Shown: one piece after another, positions 1 through 8,323 of the stretch
Position numbering within the stretch: the first letter of the stretch is position 1
How the letters are laid out: each line of letters starts with the position of its first letter
Source: Pseudomonas sessilinigenes
Lineage (GTDB): Bacteria; Pseudomonadota; Gammaproteobacteria; Pseudomonadales; Pseudomonadaceae
Assembly: GCF_003850565.1 (NCBI RefSeq)
Contig: NZ_CP027706.1
Coordinates: 1,550,001-1,614,000, forward strand
Direction of reading: 5' to 3'
Length of the DNA stretch: 64,000 nt
Made by a program: the position numbers and the translations under genes
The notes under the pieces: generated by a model
What the model was told of the DNA's origin: nothing
Seen by the model: only the letters and a program-made list of their open reading frames with translations
Databases searched by the model: none

Positions 1-19
1 TGGCTGTCATGAATTGTGA

Positions 20-195
20 CGTTTGCCCGGGACAGGTTCAGCCAACAGACAGGAGCGGGCTGTTACAACGTTCACGCACTCGGCAGGAGCCGGGTGGACA
101 AGGGGGCAGTGAGGTCGGGGCTACGGCCCCGACCTTCCCATGCAGCAACAGCAGTACGCAATAACAGAGAAAGCGATCTTGGGATCGCTTTTTTT
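20..195 (+). ncRNA. Candidate small RNA with GGA-containing hairpin loops
   Basis: No convincing protein is encoded here, but the stretch is rich in stem-loops and ends in a strong intrinsic terminator. AACAG at 44-48 pairs with CTGTT at 60-64 around a loop containing ACAGGAG. CGGC at 81-84 pairs with GCCG at 89-92 around an AGGA tetraloop. GGTCGGGG at 113-120 pairs with CCCCGACC at 127-134. GGA in hairpin loops is how RsmA/RsmE-sequestering RNAs present their binding sites, so an Rsm-like RNA is one reading. I do not recognise it as RsmX, RsmY or RsmZ. It could equally be the 3' UTR of a gene left of the window. Confidence 0.3.
171..195 (+). terminator. Intrinsic terminator of the candidate sRNA or upstream unit
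   Basis: An 8-bp stem, AAGCGATC (171-178) with GATCGCTT (183-190) around a TTGG loop, runs directly into a T tract. Confidence 0.75.
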
Positions 196-514
196 GTGCC
201 CGCAAATGGCCGGTCAATGAGTTTGGTCCTGTTGCCGGGCTCCGGCTTTGCGGAGCATGAACCCCCGGCATATCTGCTACCTGTGCTAACGGAAGGCTCT
301 GGCCCGGCCATTACCTCGGTGGGGAACACTCTCTCCAGATTACCGTTCGTCCGACGGATGGAATTGGCAAGTATCAGTCACTGCGGCATGCTGTCAGAGG
401 ATGTCGTAGTGCCACTACTTTGGCGGTATGGACATTTCATAGCTGCTGTTGGGCTCCCCTTCGATGGTGAAATAGGTGTTCTGATGATTGTGTTGATCCT
501 GTCCGAGTCGCGGC
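196..514. other. Intergenic region before the GAF-EAL gene
   Basis: About 320 bases between the terminator and the phosphodiesterase start. A long reading frame crosses it but has no ribosome binding site or family resemblance. The promoter of the downstream gene presumably lies here, but I see no clear -35/-10 pair. Confidence 0.4.
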
Positions 515-2290
515 ATGCCGGATAAGGCATTGGCCGAGGAGCAGCGCCTGGCCGCCTTGTATGCCCTCGAGCTGCTGGATACGGCCCGCTGCGAAAGCTT
601 CGATCGCATCTGCCGCCTGGCCGCGCAGTTCTTCAAGGTCCCCACGGCGCTGATTACCCTGGTGGATCGTGATCGACAGTGGTTCAAGTCGCGCGTGGGG
701 TTTGCCGTCGAGCAGACGCCGATCGATCAGTCGTTCTGCGCCTACACGATCAAGTCCGGTGAGGTGTTCGAAGTTCAGGACGCTCGCCAGGACGTGCGTT
801 TCCATGCCAATCCACTGGTGACCGAGGGCCCGGGCATAGGTTTTTATGCCGGGGCGCCCTTGATCACTTCCACGGGGCACGCCATCGGCAGCCTGTGCGT
901 CATCGACAAGCAGCCGCAGCGGCTCGATGCCGCCGAGCGTCAACAGCTGCGTGACCTGGCCTCCCTGGTGATGGAGCAGATCGAGCAACGCCAGCGCCAG
1001 ACCCGCCGTGATCCGGTCAGTGGCCTGCCCAACCGCGAGCAGTTCCAGCGCGACTTGCACGATCTGGCGGACGAACACCCCGGGGAGCGACGGGTGCTGG
1101 TGCTGGTGGATGCGGTGGACATGACCGTGGCCCATGAGTTGACCCTGGCCCTGGGCATGGCGCCGTTCGAGATCATCGTGCGTTTTCTTGCCCAGCAGTT
1201 GCTCGCCTACCTGGGTCGGCATGTGCGGGTCTATCACGTCTCGGCCAAGCGCTTCGGCTTCCTGCTGCCGGCCGCACCTGGGGTCGAGCGTTTGCTGGAG
1301 GGCCTGGTGCGTCGCTTGCGCCGCCAGCCGCCGGGCCTGGAATTGCCGATGGTGCCGGGAGTGTGCGCGGGCATGGTGGAGTTTTCCACGGATCATGACG
1401 CCGTGCCGGACGTGTTGCGCAAGGCCATGTTCGCCCTGGAGCTGGCCGCGCTGGAGCGCTGTACCTGGGCGCCCTACGACCTGGTGCGCGACCAGGCCTA
1501 CCGGCGTGCCTTCAACCTGGCCGCGGACATCGGCGAGGCTCTGGACACCGGGCAGATCTACCTGATGTTCCAGCCGCGCTTCGCCCTGCCCGATGGCGCC
1601 CAGGTCAGTGCCGAGGCGCTGATCCGCTGGGACCATCCCTGGCTGGGGCCGATTTCCCCTGCGGAGTTCATTCCGGTGATGGAGCGCAACGCCCAGATCC
1701 ACCAGGTGACCCACTGGCTGATCGATGCGGTGTTGCACAAGTTGCATCTATGGAGTGCCAGTGATGTGCAACGCCTGTCGATCAACCTGTCACCCCAGGA
1801 TTTCGAGGACCAGGACATCGCCGATGTGTTGCGCGATGCCTGCCTGCGCCACCGCATCAATCCCCGGCGCCTGGAAGTGGAGATCACCGAAGGCGCCTGG
1901 CTGCGCTCCAACCCGAAAGTGTTGGAGCAGTTGAGCAAGATTCGCGCCCTGGGCATGGATGTGGCCATCGACGATTTTGGTACCGGCTACAGCAACTTCG
2001 CCTATCTGCACCAGATTCCGGCCAATGTGGTGAAGCTCGACAAATCCATGGTCACTGACCTTGAGAGCAGCGCACAGCACCAGAAGATCACCCGCTCGGT
2101 GATCGCCCTGGCCCGCGAACTGGGCTACCGCACCGTGGCCGAGGGCATCGAGAGCTTCAAGTGCCTGCAGATGTTGCGGTCCTTCGGCTGTGACGAGGCC
2201 CAGGGTTACTTCCTGGCCCGGCCCATGCCCCAGGACAAGTTCCTGGCCCGTAGCGAAGCGCAGCGCTTTCCGCTGCAGGCAGGCTTCTAG
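515..2290 (+). CDS. GAF-EAL cyclic-di-GMP phosphodiesterase
   Basis: Probable cytoplasmic enzyme of 591 aa that linearises c-di-GMP. Residues about 25-160 form a GAF sensor. Residues about 165-325 look like a GGDEF domain that has lost its signature: the GGDEF position reads SAKRF, so cyclase activity is not expected. Residues about 335-580 are an EAL domain with E367-A368-L369, the INLSPQDF and EITEG motifs, D486-D487 in DDFGTGYS, and the later AEGIES and QGYFLA motifs, so it should be catalytic. An in-frame stop at 494-496 forces a start close to the ATG at 515, although the ribosome site is weak. It appears monocistronic. The GAF ligand is unknown. Confidence 0.88.
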   Translation: MPDKALAEEQRLAALYALELLDTARCESFDRICRLAAQFFKVPTALITLVDRDRQWFKSRVGFAVEQTPIDQSFCAYTIKSGEVFEVQDARQDVRFHANPLVTEGPGIGFYAGAPLITSTGHAIGSLCVIDKQPQRLDAAERQQLRDLASLVMEQIEQRQRQTRRDPVSGLPNREQFQRDLHDLADEHPGERRVLVLVDAVDMTVAHELTLALGMAPFEIIVRFLAQQLLAYLGRHVRVYHVSAKRFGFLLPAAPGVERLLEGLVRRLRRQPPGLELPMVPGVCAGMVEFSTDHDAVPDVLRKAMFALELAALERCTWAPYDLVRDQAYRRAFNLAADIGEALDTGQIYLMFQPRFALPDGAQVSAEALIRWDHPWLGPISPAEFIPVMERNAQIHQVTHWLIDAVLHKLHLWSASDVQRLSINLSPQDFEDQDIADVLRDACLRHRINPRRLEVEITEGAWLRSNPKVLEQLSKIRALGMDVAIDDFGTGYSNFAYLHQIPANVVKLDKSMVTDLESSAQHQKITRSVIALARELGYRTVAEGIESFKCLQMLRSFGCDEAQGYFLARPMPQDKFLARSEAQRFPLQAGF

Positions 2291-2489
2291 CATTGTGTGG
2301 CCTGGCCAGCGCCAGGCGATGTCGCCCGTGTTGGCCGGATCGCTGCCTTGGGTCGTGGCGGAGAGGCCCTGGCCAGGGCAGGTGGGGGTTTAACCTTTCT
2401 ATACAAAATCCGCACACTTCGTGATGAAGAGCCCAGGGCACTTCTTTAGGCTGCTGTCATTTTTAGCCTGATGCCCTAAGGATCGCTGC

Positions 2490-3584
2490 ATGATGAAGCC
2501 TGTCAGAGCCATGGCCTGCTGTGGTGCGCTGCTGTTCGGTATGGCCAGCTGTAGTCACGCTGCGCTGGAACAGCCATACATGCGCCGTTGCGAGTTGCCG
2601 GCAGTCAGTGCGCAGGTTCGGCAACTCCCCGCGCCTGGTGGTGCCTGGTGCGTCGGCAAGGCCAGTTTCGCATTGCGGGACGCGGCACGCCCCGAGCCAT
2701 TCTCCAGGACGGAAAATGCCCGGCGCGAGCTGGCGCTGAAAGTCTGGTACCCGATTGCCAATCCCGCACGCCAGCTGCCTCGTGCCGAATATGCCGAACC
2801 CCAGGCCCTGATGGCGATGAAGATTGCCCCTGAGGAGCTCGCGGTGCTCAGCCACTCCGGCGCAGGAGCCCGGATGCAGAAACAGCGTCAATATCCGGTC
2901 TTGCTGTTTTCTCCCGGGTTGGGAGCGGTGGCCGAGTTCTACAGTGGCCTGCTCGAAGACCTGGCCAGCCGTGGCTACGTGGTCGTGGCCATCAACCATC
3001 CCCACATCTCCGGGGTCACCGTGTTGCCTGGAGAGCGGGTGGTCCCGATGCTTGCGGCCCTGGAAGAAGACGAGACCCGCTTGGCGAGCGCTGCGCCGGT
3101 GGTGGTGGATGACCTGCGCACGACACTGGACTGGCTGCAGCGGCAGAACCAGGACCCCAAGCACTTGCTGGGTGGCCATCTGGACTTGAATCGCATCGGT
3201 GCCCTGGGCCATTCCTTCGGTGGGTCGGCCGCCCTGCAAGCCGCTCGGGTAGACAAGCGCTTGCGGGCCGCAGCGAACCTGGACGGTACCATCCAGGGCA
3301 GCCTGGCCGGCCCCTGGAACAAGCCCCTGCTGCTGTATTCGGCTGGTAACGATCCGCAGGATGCCAGCATGGACCAGGTCTGGGCCGTCCATCGAGGGCC
3401 GGGGGTGCGCAAGGTCCTGGGGAATGCAGGCCACCATGATTTCACCGATGGCCGCTGGGTGCTCCCAGGGCCCGTGGTCGAAGAGATGGGGGAGGTGTTC
3501 GGCAGCATCGACCGCGGCTTGGCGTTGCGTTCCTTGCGCGTGGACCTCAGTGAGTTCTTTGCCCGTTATGTGGCCCATCCATAG
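2490..3584 (+). CDS. Exported alpha/beta hydrolase (PAF-acetylhydrolase-like)
   Basis: A 364-aa hydrolase with an N-terminal signal sequence. A hydrophobic stretch ends near C21 in a lipobox-like MASC, so it may be a lipoprotein, or may be cleaved after SHA. The fold is that of the dienelactone/platelet-activating-factor acetylhydrolase group: a strand ending in LLFSPG, the nucleophile elbow G240-H-S242-F-G-G, and a late GHHDF that can supply the catalytic histidine. The substrate cannot be read from sequence; ester or lipid hydrolysis outside the cytoplasm is the inference. AAGGATC before 2490 serves as ribosome site, and ATG 2493 is an equally possible start. It stands alone with its own terminator. 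Confidence 0.75.
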   Translation: MMKPVRAMACCGALLFGMASCSHAALEQPYMRRCELPAVSAQVRQLPAPGGAWCVGKASFALRDAARPEPFSRTENARRELALKVWYPIANPARQLPRAEYAEPQALMAMKIAPEELAVLSHSGAGARMQKQRQYPVLLFSPGLGAVAEFYSGLLEDLASRGYVVVAINHPHISGVTVLPGERVVPMLAALEEDETRLASAAPVVVDDLRTTLDWLQRQNQDPKHLLGGHLDLNRIGALGHSFGGSAALQAARVDKRLRAAANLDGTIQGSLAGPWNKPLLLYSAGNDPQDASMDQVWAVHRGPGVRKVLGNAGHHDFTDGRWVLPGPVVEEMGEVFGSIDRGLALRSLRVDLSEFFARYVAHP

Positions 3585-3612
3585 CCTTGAAGGGATAATG
3601 AACCGCTTCAAG

Positions 3613-3634
3613 AACCGGCCGTTGGGCCGGTTTT
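3613..3634 (+). terminator. Intrinsic terminator after the alpha/beta hydrolase gene
   Basis: AACCGGCC (3613-3620) pairs with GGCCGGTT (3625-3632) around GTTG, followed by a short T run. The next gene starts about 20 bases downstream. Confidence 0.7.
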
Positions 3635-3653
3635 GCGTATGGGGAGAGGCATC

Positions 3654-4082
3654 ATGGGCAAAGTGAGGGTGCTAGGCACGACGCAGGAGGCGATCCATGC
3701 CGCCGAGACGCAATTGGGGCTGCCCCTGCCGAAGTCTTTCGCCGATTGGCTTTTGGCTAACAATGGCAGGGCCCTGGGCGCCTTGGTGGTGCTCCCGGTC
3801 TTCGATGCGCGTGATCCACGCAAGACCTGGGACTCCATCGTTCGCTATTTCCAGGGGGGCTGGCAGCGGTGGCAAGAGAATTTTGGCGATCGTCCGGAAG
3901 GCTGCTCCAGGTTACTGCCGTTCGCGGAGTTCGGAACGGGGGACTGCTACTGCTTCGATTACGCCACGCTCGGTGAAACCGGCGAACCCGTGGTGGTGCT
4001 TTGGTCCCATGAGACAGGCCAGGCTTCAGTCGTCGCCGATAGCTATGCAGCCTTCCTGGCCAGCCCTGATCGGCCTGGGTAG
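3654..4082 (+). CDS. SMI1/KNR4 (SUKH) family protein
   Basis: A 142-aa protein with the SMI1/KNR4 layout: an N-terminal helix with LGLPLPKSFADWL, a central acidic-aromatic part (FAEFGTGDCYCFDY) and a C-terminal VVVLWSHET segment. This superfamily includes immunity proteins against polymorphic toxins and general scaffold proteins. No toxin gene is adjacent, so the role is open. GGGGAGAGG just before ATG 3654 decides the start; an upstream in-frame TTG at 3633 lies inside the preceding terminator and is unlikely. GC content is normal for the region. Confidence 0.72.
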   Translation: MGKVRVLGTTQEAIHAAETQLGLPLPKSFADWLLANNGRALGALVVLPVFDARDPRKTWDSIVRYFQGGWQRWQENFGDRPEGCSRLLPFAEFGTGDCYCFDYATLGETGEPVVVLWSHETGQASVVADSYAAFLASPDRPG

Positions 4083-4197
4083 CAGGTATTCCCTGAAACC
4101 CTGGCAAGAATCAGGCTTGAGTGGCCAAGCTTGTAGTCGGTAGCGCAGGCGCTTGCGCCATGGGATTGGCAGGAGAGCTGCACATGAAGGAACCGGC

Positions 4198-4854
4198 TCA
4201 CGGAAGAGGGGGCTGGCTCGCCCTCCGCTCGGTTTGGCGAGTGAGTTCGAAGCGCTCGGGATCGACCAATGAAAAAAATGCTCGGCTTGCGGCTGGTTCA
4301 TTATCAAACGCGCCATAACCGCAGTCGTCATGGGGATAGATCACTAAGCCACTTTTCTCGAAAACAACAAAAAGATGTCCGTGGAACCCACCGCTCAAGG
4401 TGTTCTGCGCCAAAGTCGCATGACTCACAGCCAGAAAGCCATCAAGGTTTTCTGGCGAAAGCTCAATGTCGCGTATCGGGAGTTCCGCAGGGGCGTCGTG
4501 ATAGTTGTAATCGACGAACTGGACAAACCTCCCACGATTGATAGCCCGGGCGTACAACTCTTGCGCTTCGCGTGCCTTGTACCCTTTCCCTCGCAACTGT
4601 CTTTGCGTATAGGCGGTTACAAGTGAGCTGTACACGGTAACTTTCTGCGGGTGCTGTCGGAGGTAGTCAAGGACGATGGAGTTTGCTGCCGCGGCGCAGG
4701 CTCTTCGGTTAATACCTTTTTTTGAATGGAAATAACCAGCCCATCCTGGGGATGCGCAGTAGCTGCTGAAATCAAGAAAACGTTGAGCATTGTTCACAAG
4801 TGGCTTCATCCGTTGTTGTTTCATCCGGGTGCCGCAAGCCTTTGGAAGAATCAC
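4198..4854 (-). CDS. Unrecognised protein with a YPHDD-x-GYG motif
   Basis: A protein of up to 218 aa that I do not recognise. The C-terminal half has alternating hydrophobic strands (GHLFVVF, GLVIYPHDDCGYGAF) recalling a small globular domain; the IYPHDD-GYG segment is slightly like the end of DUF3885 proteins, which is only a hint. The N-terminal part is basic and Cys/Ser rich. The start is uncertain: GTG at 4854 directly follows a stop codon, and ATG at 4824 (MKQQRMK) and ATG at 4809 are alternatives, none with a good ribosome site. Base composition is visibly more A+T rich than both neighbours, suggesting acquisition beside tRNA-Gly. Confidence 0.5.
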   Translation of the reverse strand: MILPKACGTRMKQQRMKPLVNNAQRFLDFSSYCASPGWAGYFHSKKGINRRACAAAANSIVLDYLRQHPQKVTVYSSLVTAYTQRQLRGKGYKAREAQELYARAINRGRFVQFVDYNYHDAPAELPIRDIELSPENLDGFLAVSHATLAQNTLSGGFHGHLFVVFEKSGLVIYPHDDCGYGAFDNEPAASRAFFSLVDPERFELTRQTERRASQPPLP

Positions 4855-5172
4855 CTAGCCAGTGATTGAGCTAGCCACTGGAGCGGACTCTGTACCGGTT
4901 GTAGCCACATCGAAGCCTATCGTTCCCTTCTCACGGTGTGTGAGGGCAATAGAAAGATTGGACGATCGTGAATTGATTCGTGCACGTCTTGTTGCTTCAA
5001 AAGTGCGAGCGATGGTGTAGCGGGAGCGTAATGCCCAGGACATCGATTCTGTTCGGGTGGTGTTGGAGTTTGTTGCGTCGTGTCACATCCATAACCCTTT
5101 ACAGGAGGACTCGAGTGACTTTGTGCTTTAGCTCATGTGATTTATTGAAAATCCATGAGTTGAGGAGGGAAG
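4855..5172. other. Gene-free stretch between the unknown gene and tRNA-Gly
   Basis: About 318 bases with stop codons in all frames at short intervals and lower GC than the core. I see no terminator, RNA or repeat that I can support. It may be the remnant flank of an insertion beside the tRNA. Confidence 0.35.
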
Positions 5173-5246
5173 TGGAGCGGGTGAAGGGAATCGAACCCTC
5201 GTTATCAGCTTGGGAAGCTGGAGTAATGCCATTATACGACACCCGC
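5173..5246 (-). tRNA. tRNA-Gly(TCC)
   Basis: A 74-base cloverleaf on the minus strand. The acceptor arms GCGGGTG and CACCCGC pair, the D-arm reads TCGTATAATGGCATTA, the anticodon loop CTTCCCA gives TCC, and the T-loop contains GGTTCGATTCC. CCA is encoded (5173-5175). Confidence 0.95.
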
Positions 5247-5403
5247 TCGAACGGCTGACTTTGTACCAGATGTAACCGGGAATTTGAAGTTTTTCTTTAT
5301 CTGGCCCGCATTTATCTGTTTTCCCACACTTGCCACAGGGACGCCAGGCGCCACGGACAGAGGGCTCGTCCAAAGACGGATGGCGACCTGTGGAAGCGGG
5401 ATT

Positions 5404-6288
5404 TCAGACGGCTCGTGCATGTTGGCCCTGAACGTAGGAGGGGCGCGGACGAGCATCGTATTGCAAGGGCTTGAGGAAGCTCAGCAGCGCCCGGCGACTG
5501 TCCTGGCAAGCGGCCTTGTGTTCCATGTCCAGGAAATGCCCTGTCGCGCTGATCGTACTGAAGCTCGAGTTTCGCACATGGTTGGCGAACAGCCGGGCGT
5601 CCTTGGCCGAGGTGTACTCGTCCCACTCGCCATTGATGAACAGCACGGGTATCTGAATATTCTTCGCCGCCTTGATGTAGCACTGGCGATCGCTGTTGAG
5701 CACATGACTGATGTGAAAGTGCATCTGCCCGTACTCATGCTCGGCCAGGCTGCTCACATGGCGATAGTTGAAGCGCTTGAACAGCGATGGCAAGTGCTTG
5801 CCGATGGTGTCGTTGACCAGATGGCCGACGCGATGGCGGTCAAGGTTGCCGAGGTAGTCGACGCCGCGTTCCAGGTAGTCGCGCATCGGTTCGTTGATCA
5901 CCGGCGAGAATGAGCTGATCACCGCCTTTTCGATGCGCCGCGGGCATTGGGCGAGTGCCTGCAAGGTCGCGGCCCCGCCCCAGGAAAACGACAGCACATG
6001 CTCGGCGGCGAAGTGTTCGATGAGCTCCAGCAGGATCTGCCCCTCGATTTCCTTGGTCAGCATGCGCTCATGCCGGTTATGGGCCTTGGAGCGACCTGCA
6101 TAGGGCTGGTCGTAGAGCACCACGTTGAACTGCGGATGGAGGTTCTTCACGGTTTGGGCAAAGGACGCCGTGGTGGCCATCGAGCCGTTGACCAGGATGA
6201 TGGTCTTGTCCGCAGCTTCCGCGCGATAGAACTCCGTGTAAACCCGATACTGACCTTGTATATCCAGCACAGCGATTTCTGGCCTCAT
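5404..6288 (-). CDS. phaG: 3-hydroxyacyl-ACP transacylase/thioesterase PhaG
   Basis: PhaG diverts (R)-3-hydroxyacyl groups from fatty-acid synthesis (acyl-ACP) toward medium-chain polyhydroxyalkanoate precursors. The 294-aa product has the alpha/beta-hydrolase fold of the PhaG/RhlA family and closely matches what I remember of P. putida PhaG, including the N-terminal MRPEIAVLDIQGQYRVYTEF segment and the stretch through SPVINEPMRDYL. The nucleophile elbow is F-S102-W-G-G; D in NGEWDEYTS and H in TGHFLDM complete the triad. AGGAG upstream fixes ATG 6288; a longer frame reaches 6462 but is not needed. It is monocistronic. RhlA is the alternative family member, but no rhlB or other rhamnolipid gene is nearby. 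Confidence 0.92.
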   Translation of the reverse strand: MRPEIAVLDIQGQYRVYTEFYRAEAADKTIILVNGSMATTASFAQTVKNLHPQFNVVLYDQPYAGRSKAHNRHERMLTKEIEGQILLELIEHFAAEHVLSFSWGGAATLQALAQCPRRIEKAVISSFSPVINEPMRDYLERGVDYLGNLDRHRVGHLVNDTIGKHLPSLFKRFNYRHVSSLAEHEYGQMHFHISHVLNSDRQCYIKAAKNIQIPVLFINGEWDEYTSAKDARLFANHVRNSSFSTISATGHFLDMEHKAACQDSRRALLSFLKPLQYDARPRPSYVQGQHARAV

Positions 6289-6612
6289 GTCATAAGACTC
6301 CTGGCAAGCGGGTATGCGCGCATACGATGAGTGTGCACGGGCAATGTGACAGGTAGGCATACGCCTGGAATCGGGGCCCATGTCGATCCGGTAAGGCAGG
6401 TCGACGGGTATTGTTATAGGCGGGCGATTTACCGGCGCGAATGCAGAGCAGGCAGGGCTCAAGCCGGCAAAGGGTTTCTGGTTATGGGTGTGACTGGTCG
6501 GTCATAATTCGGCCGACGGACTGATTCAAGCAGGGAGGTCCGGAACCCGCAAGTGCCGTTGGGTAAATTGTTCGACAGCTTCCGCCCAGCGGTCGTCCCT
6601 GGGCGAAAGGTG
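6289..6612. other. phaG upstream region
   Basis: 324 bases that should carry the phaG promoter. The visible feature is the partly palindromic TGACTGGTCGGTCA (6491-6504), next to a second inverted repeat GTCGG/CCGAC (6497-6501 and 6513-6517). These resemble TetR-family operators. No clear sigma-54 or AlgU site is seen. Confidence 0.35.
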
Positions 6613-7305
6613 TCACACCTGCTCTATCTCGGCGGTGTGAAGGGGCCGATATTCACCAGGGGCCAGGGCCGGGTCCAGTATCAGCGGCCCCATGCTCTCG
6701 CGATGCAGGCGCACGACCTTGTTGTCGAAATGACCGAACATGCGCTTGACCTGGTGGTAGCGCCCTTCGACGATGCTCAGCCGGGCACTGCGGGGACCGA
6801 GGATCTGCAACTGCGCCGGCAGGGTAGTGAGGTCTTCGAAGGCGAAGTACAGGCCCTGGGCGAAGGTCTGGACATACTCGGGGCCAATCTGCCGTTCGGT
6901 CTCCACGTAGTAGCGCTTGGGCAGCTTGGTTTGTGGCTGGGTCAGTCGCCGTGACCAGCTGCCGTCGTTGGTGATCAGCAACAGCCCGGTGGTGTTGTAG
7001 TCCAGGCGTCCGGCGATATGCAGTTCATGCAGGTCGGGCTCGTCGAGCAGCTCGAGCACGGTCTTGTGTTCGGGGTCGCGGGTGGCGCTGACGCAGCCCA
7101 TGGGCTTGTGCAGCATGAAGTAGCGCGCTGGCTTGCCGGCCTGCACCACCTCGCCGTCCAGCTCCACCCGGCTGAATTCGCGGACCTCGGCCATGGCATC
7201 GGTGACTGGCCGACCATCGATGCGTACGCGCTGTTGCGCTAGCAACAGGCGGGCTTGCTGGCGGTTCAAGTGCGGCAGGTTACCGAGGAAGCGATCAATA
7301 CGCAT
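6613..7305 (-). CDS. rsuA: 16S rRNA pseudouridine synthase RsuA-type
   Basis: A pseudouridine synthase of 230 aa. Residues 1-55 form an S4 RNA-binding domain. The catalytic domain carries the RsuA/RluB-class motif G-R-L-D102-Y-N-T-T-G-L with the nucleophilic Asp, then KRYYVE and the C-terminal EGRYHQVKRMF motif. In E. coli RsuA acts on U516 of 16S rRNA; the same target is inferred here. It follows a small CWC protein gene by 33 bases and probably shares its transcript. Confidence 0.87.
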   Translation of the reverse strand: MRIDRFLGNLPHLNRQQARLLLAQQRVRIDGRPVTDAMAEVREFSRVELDGEVVQAGKPARYFMLHKPMGCVSATRDPEHKTVLELLDEPDLHELHIAGRLDYNTTGLLLITNDGSWSRRLTQPQTKLPKRYYVETERQIGPEYVQTFAQGLYFAFEDLTTLPAQLQILGPRSARLSIVEGRYHQVKRMFGHFDNKVVRLHRESMGPLILDPALAPGEYRPLHTAEIEQV

Positions 7306-7338
7306 GGTGCCCAGGCCTTGCAGGCAGGAAGCGCGGGC

Positions 7339-7557
7339 TCATGAGCGTGGTGCCTGGGCCGTGCGCAACTGCGCCTCGACACCCGCACAGCGCGGACACA
7401 GGCACGATTGGTTGCGCAGCTCCTGCGGCAGGGCCTCGATGACGGCAGGGTCGATACTCACGCTGTAGCACCAGCAGGCACGGTCGGCGCTGCGCGGGTC
7501 GGCCAGGGTGCAGTCATTGCGGGCGCCGCAGGCTGGGCAAAGGTCGGGTCTGTTCAT
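7339..7557 (-). CDS. Cysteine-rich CWC family protein
   Basis: A 72-aa protein with a paired-cysteine pattern (CPACGARNDC near the N-terminus, CWCYSV, then CLCPRC), typical of the CWC small zinc-binding family. No enzymatic role is known for the family. ATG 7557 (MNRPDLCPACG) is preferred; the frame continues upstream but loses family resemblance. It precedes rsuA by 33 bases on the same strand, an arrangement I recall in other Pseudomonas. Confidence 0.78.
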   Translation of the reverse strand: MNRPDLCPACGARNDCTLADPRSADRACWCYSVSIDPAVIEALPQELRNQSCLCPRCAGVEAQLRTAQAPRS

Positions 7558-7868
7558 GGTATGCAGGGGTGTTTGCGCGCAGGCTCGATGGTGTCCGGCC
7601 TGCTTCGCATGGGCGGCTCGGGGTAACAGGTTGTGCAGGGTGTCTGCGGATTGCGGACCGGTCAAGCAGCGGCTGACGATCAGCGGCAAGTAACGTGGCC
7701 TGGAGGGTTCTCGTGCCCAGGTCGCCGGTGGTCGTCAGGCACTATAAATGTGGGGGTGAGAACCGCACTGAAAGCGGTTTTCGCGGTCAGATATGTTGTC
7801 AGTCAGCATTGCTGGCTGCCGCCTGCCAGCGTCGCTGGTCTGGCTTCTTCGCGGTCCAGGAGGCCGCC

Positions 7869-8246
7869 ATGTATCGTCGACTTCTGCTGCTTATCCTGTT
7901 GGGTTCGAGTCTTTGCGCGTGCGTCCCCTATTACGATGGAGACTCCGGTTACTACGGCTCCCGGGTCTACAGCTCGCCGGCGCCGGCCTATTACTACGGT
8001 GGCGGTTCTTCCTATTACTACTCCACTGGGCGCAGCTACTACGCGCCCCGCTATTACCAGCCAGCCCCCCGTTACTACCAACCGGCACCACGCTACTACC
8101 AGCCTCGACCGGGGTACCGGCCATACCCGGGTCATGGTTGGGGAGGGCATGATCATCAGGGTAACTGGGGCAATAACAATGGGGGCAACCACGACTGGGG
8201 AGGCCATGGCGGTCATGACCGCGGCCGGGGAGGGCGCGGCCACTGA
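7869..8246 (+). CDS. Tyr/Gly/His-rich lipoprotein with YYQPAPR repeats
   Basis: A 125-aa exported protein. The signal peptide ends in a lipobox (SLCAC near residue 18), predicting an outer-membrane or periplasmic lipoprotein. The mature part is low complexity: Tyr doublets (PYYD, GYYG, AYYYGG), three near-exact copies of a RYYQPAP unit, and a Gly/His/Asn-rich tail that could bind metal. The start ATG 7869 gives the signal peptide at the very N-terminus; a longer frame from 7695 would bury it. The function is unknown. Confidence 0.72.
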   Translation: MYRRLLLLILLGSSLCACVPYYDGDSGYYGSRVYSSPAPAYYYGGGSSYYYSTGRSYYAPRYYQPAPRYYQPAPRYYQPRPGYRPYPGHGWGGHDHQGNWGNNNGGNHDWGGHGGHDRGRGGRGH

Positions 8247-8323
8247 GGCTCGCACGACCCGCAATCCTAGGGCCGTTGCACGCCGGGGCTGGATACTTCC
8301 CATCCCCGGTAGTGGGTTGGCCG

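Noticed and set aside
16..525. Long rightward reading frame at the left edge
   Set aside because: It runs through a strong intrinsic terminator and several hairpins, has no ribosome site and resembles no family.
437..1747. Long leftward frame opposite the GAF-EAL gene
   Set aside because: High-GC shadow of the codon bias of the real gene; the His/Gln/Arg-rich product has no domain.
4980..5258. Frame across tRNA-Gly
   Set aside because: It reads through the tRNA gene on the opposite strand.
7759..7782. Terminator before the Tyr-rich lipoprotein gene (AACCGC/GCGGTT)
   Set aside because: The stem is short, the T run is only four bases and no gene ends upstream on that strand.
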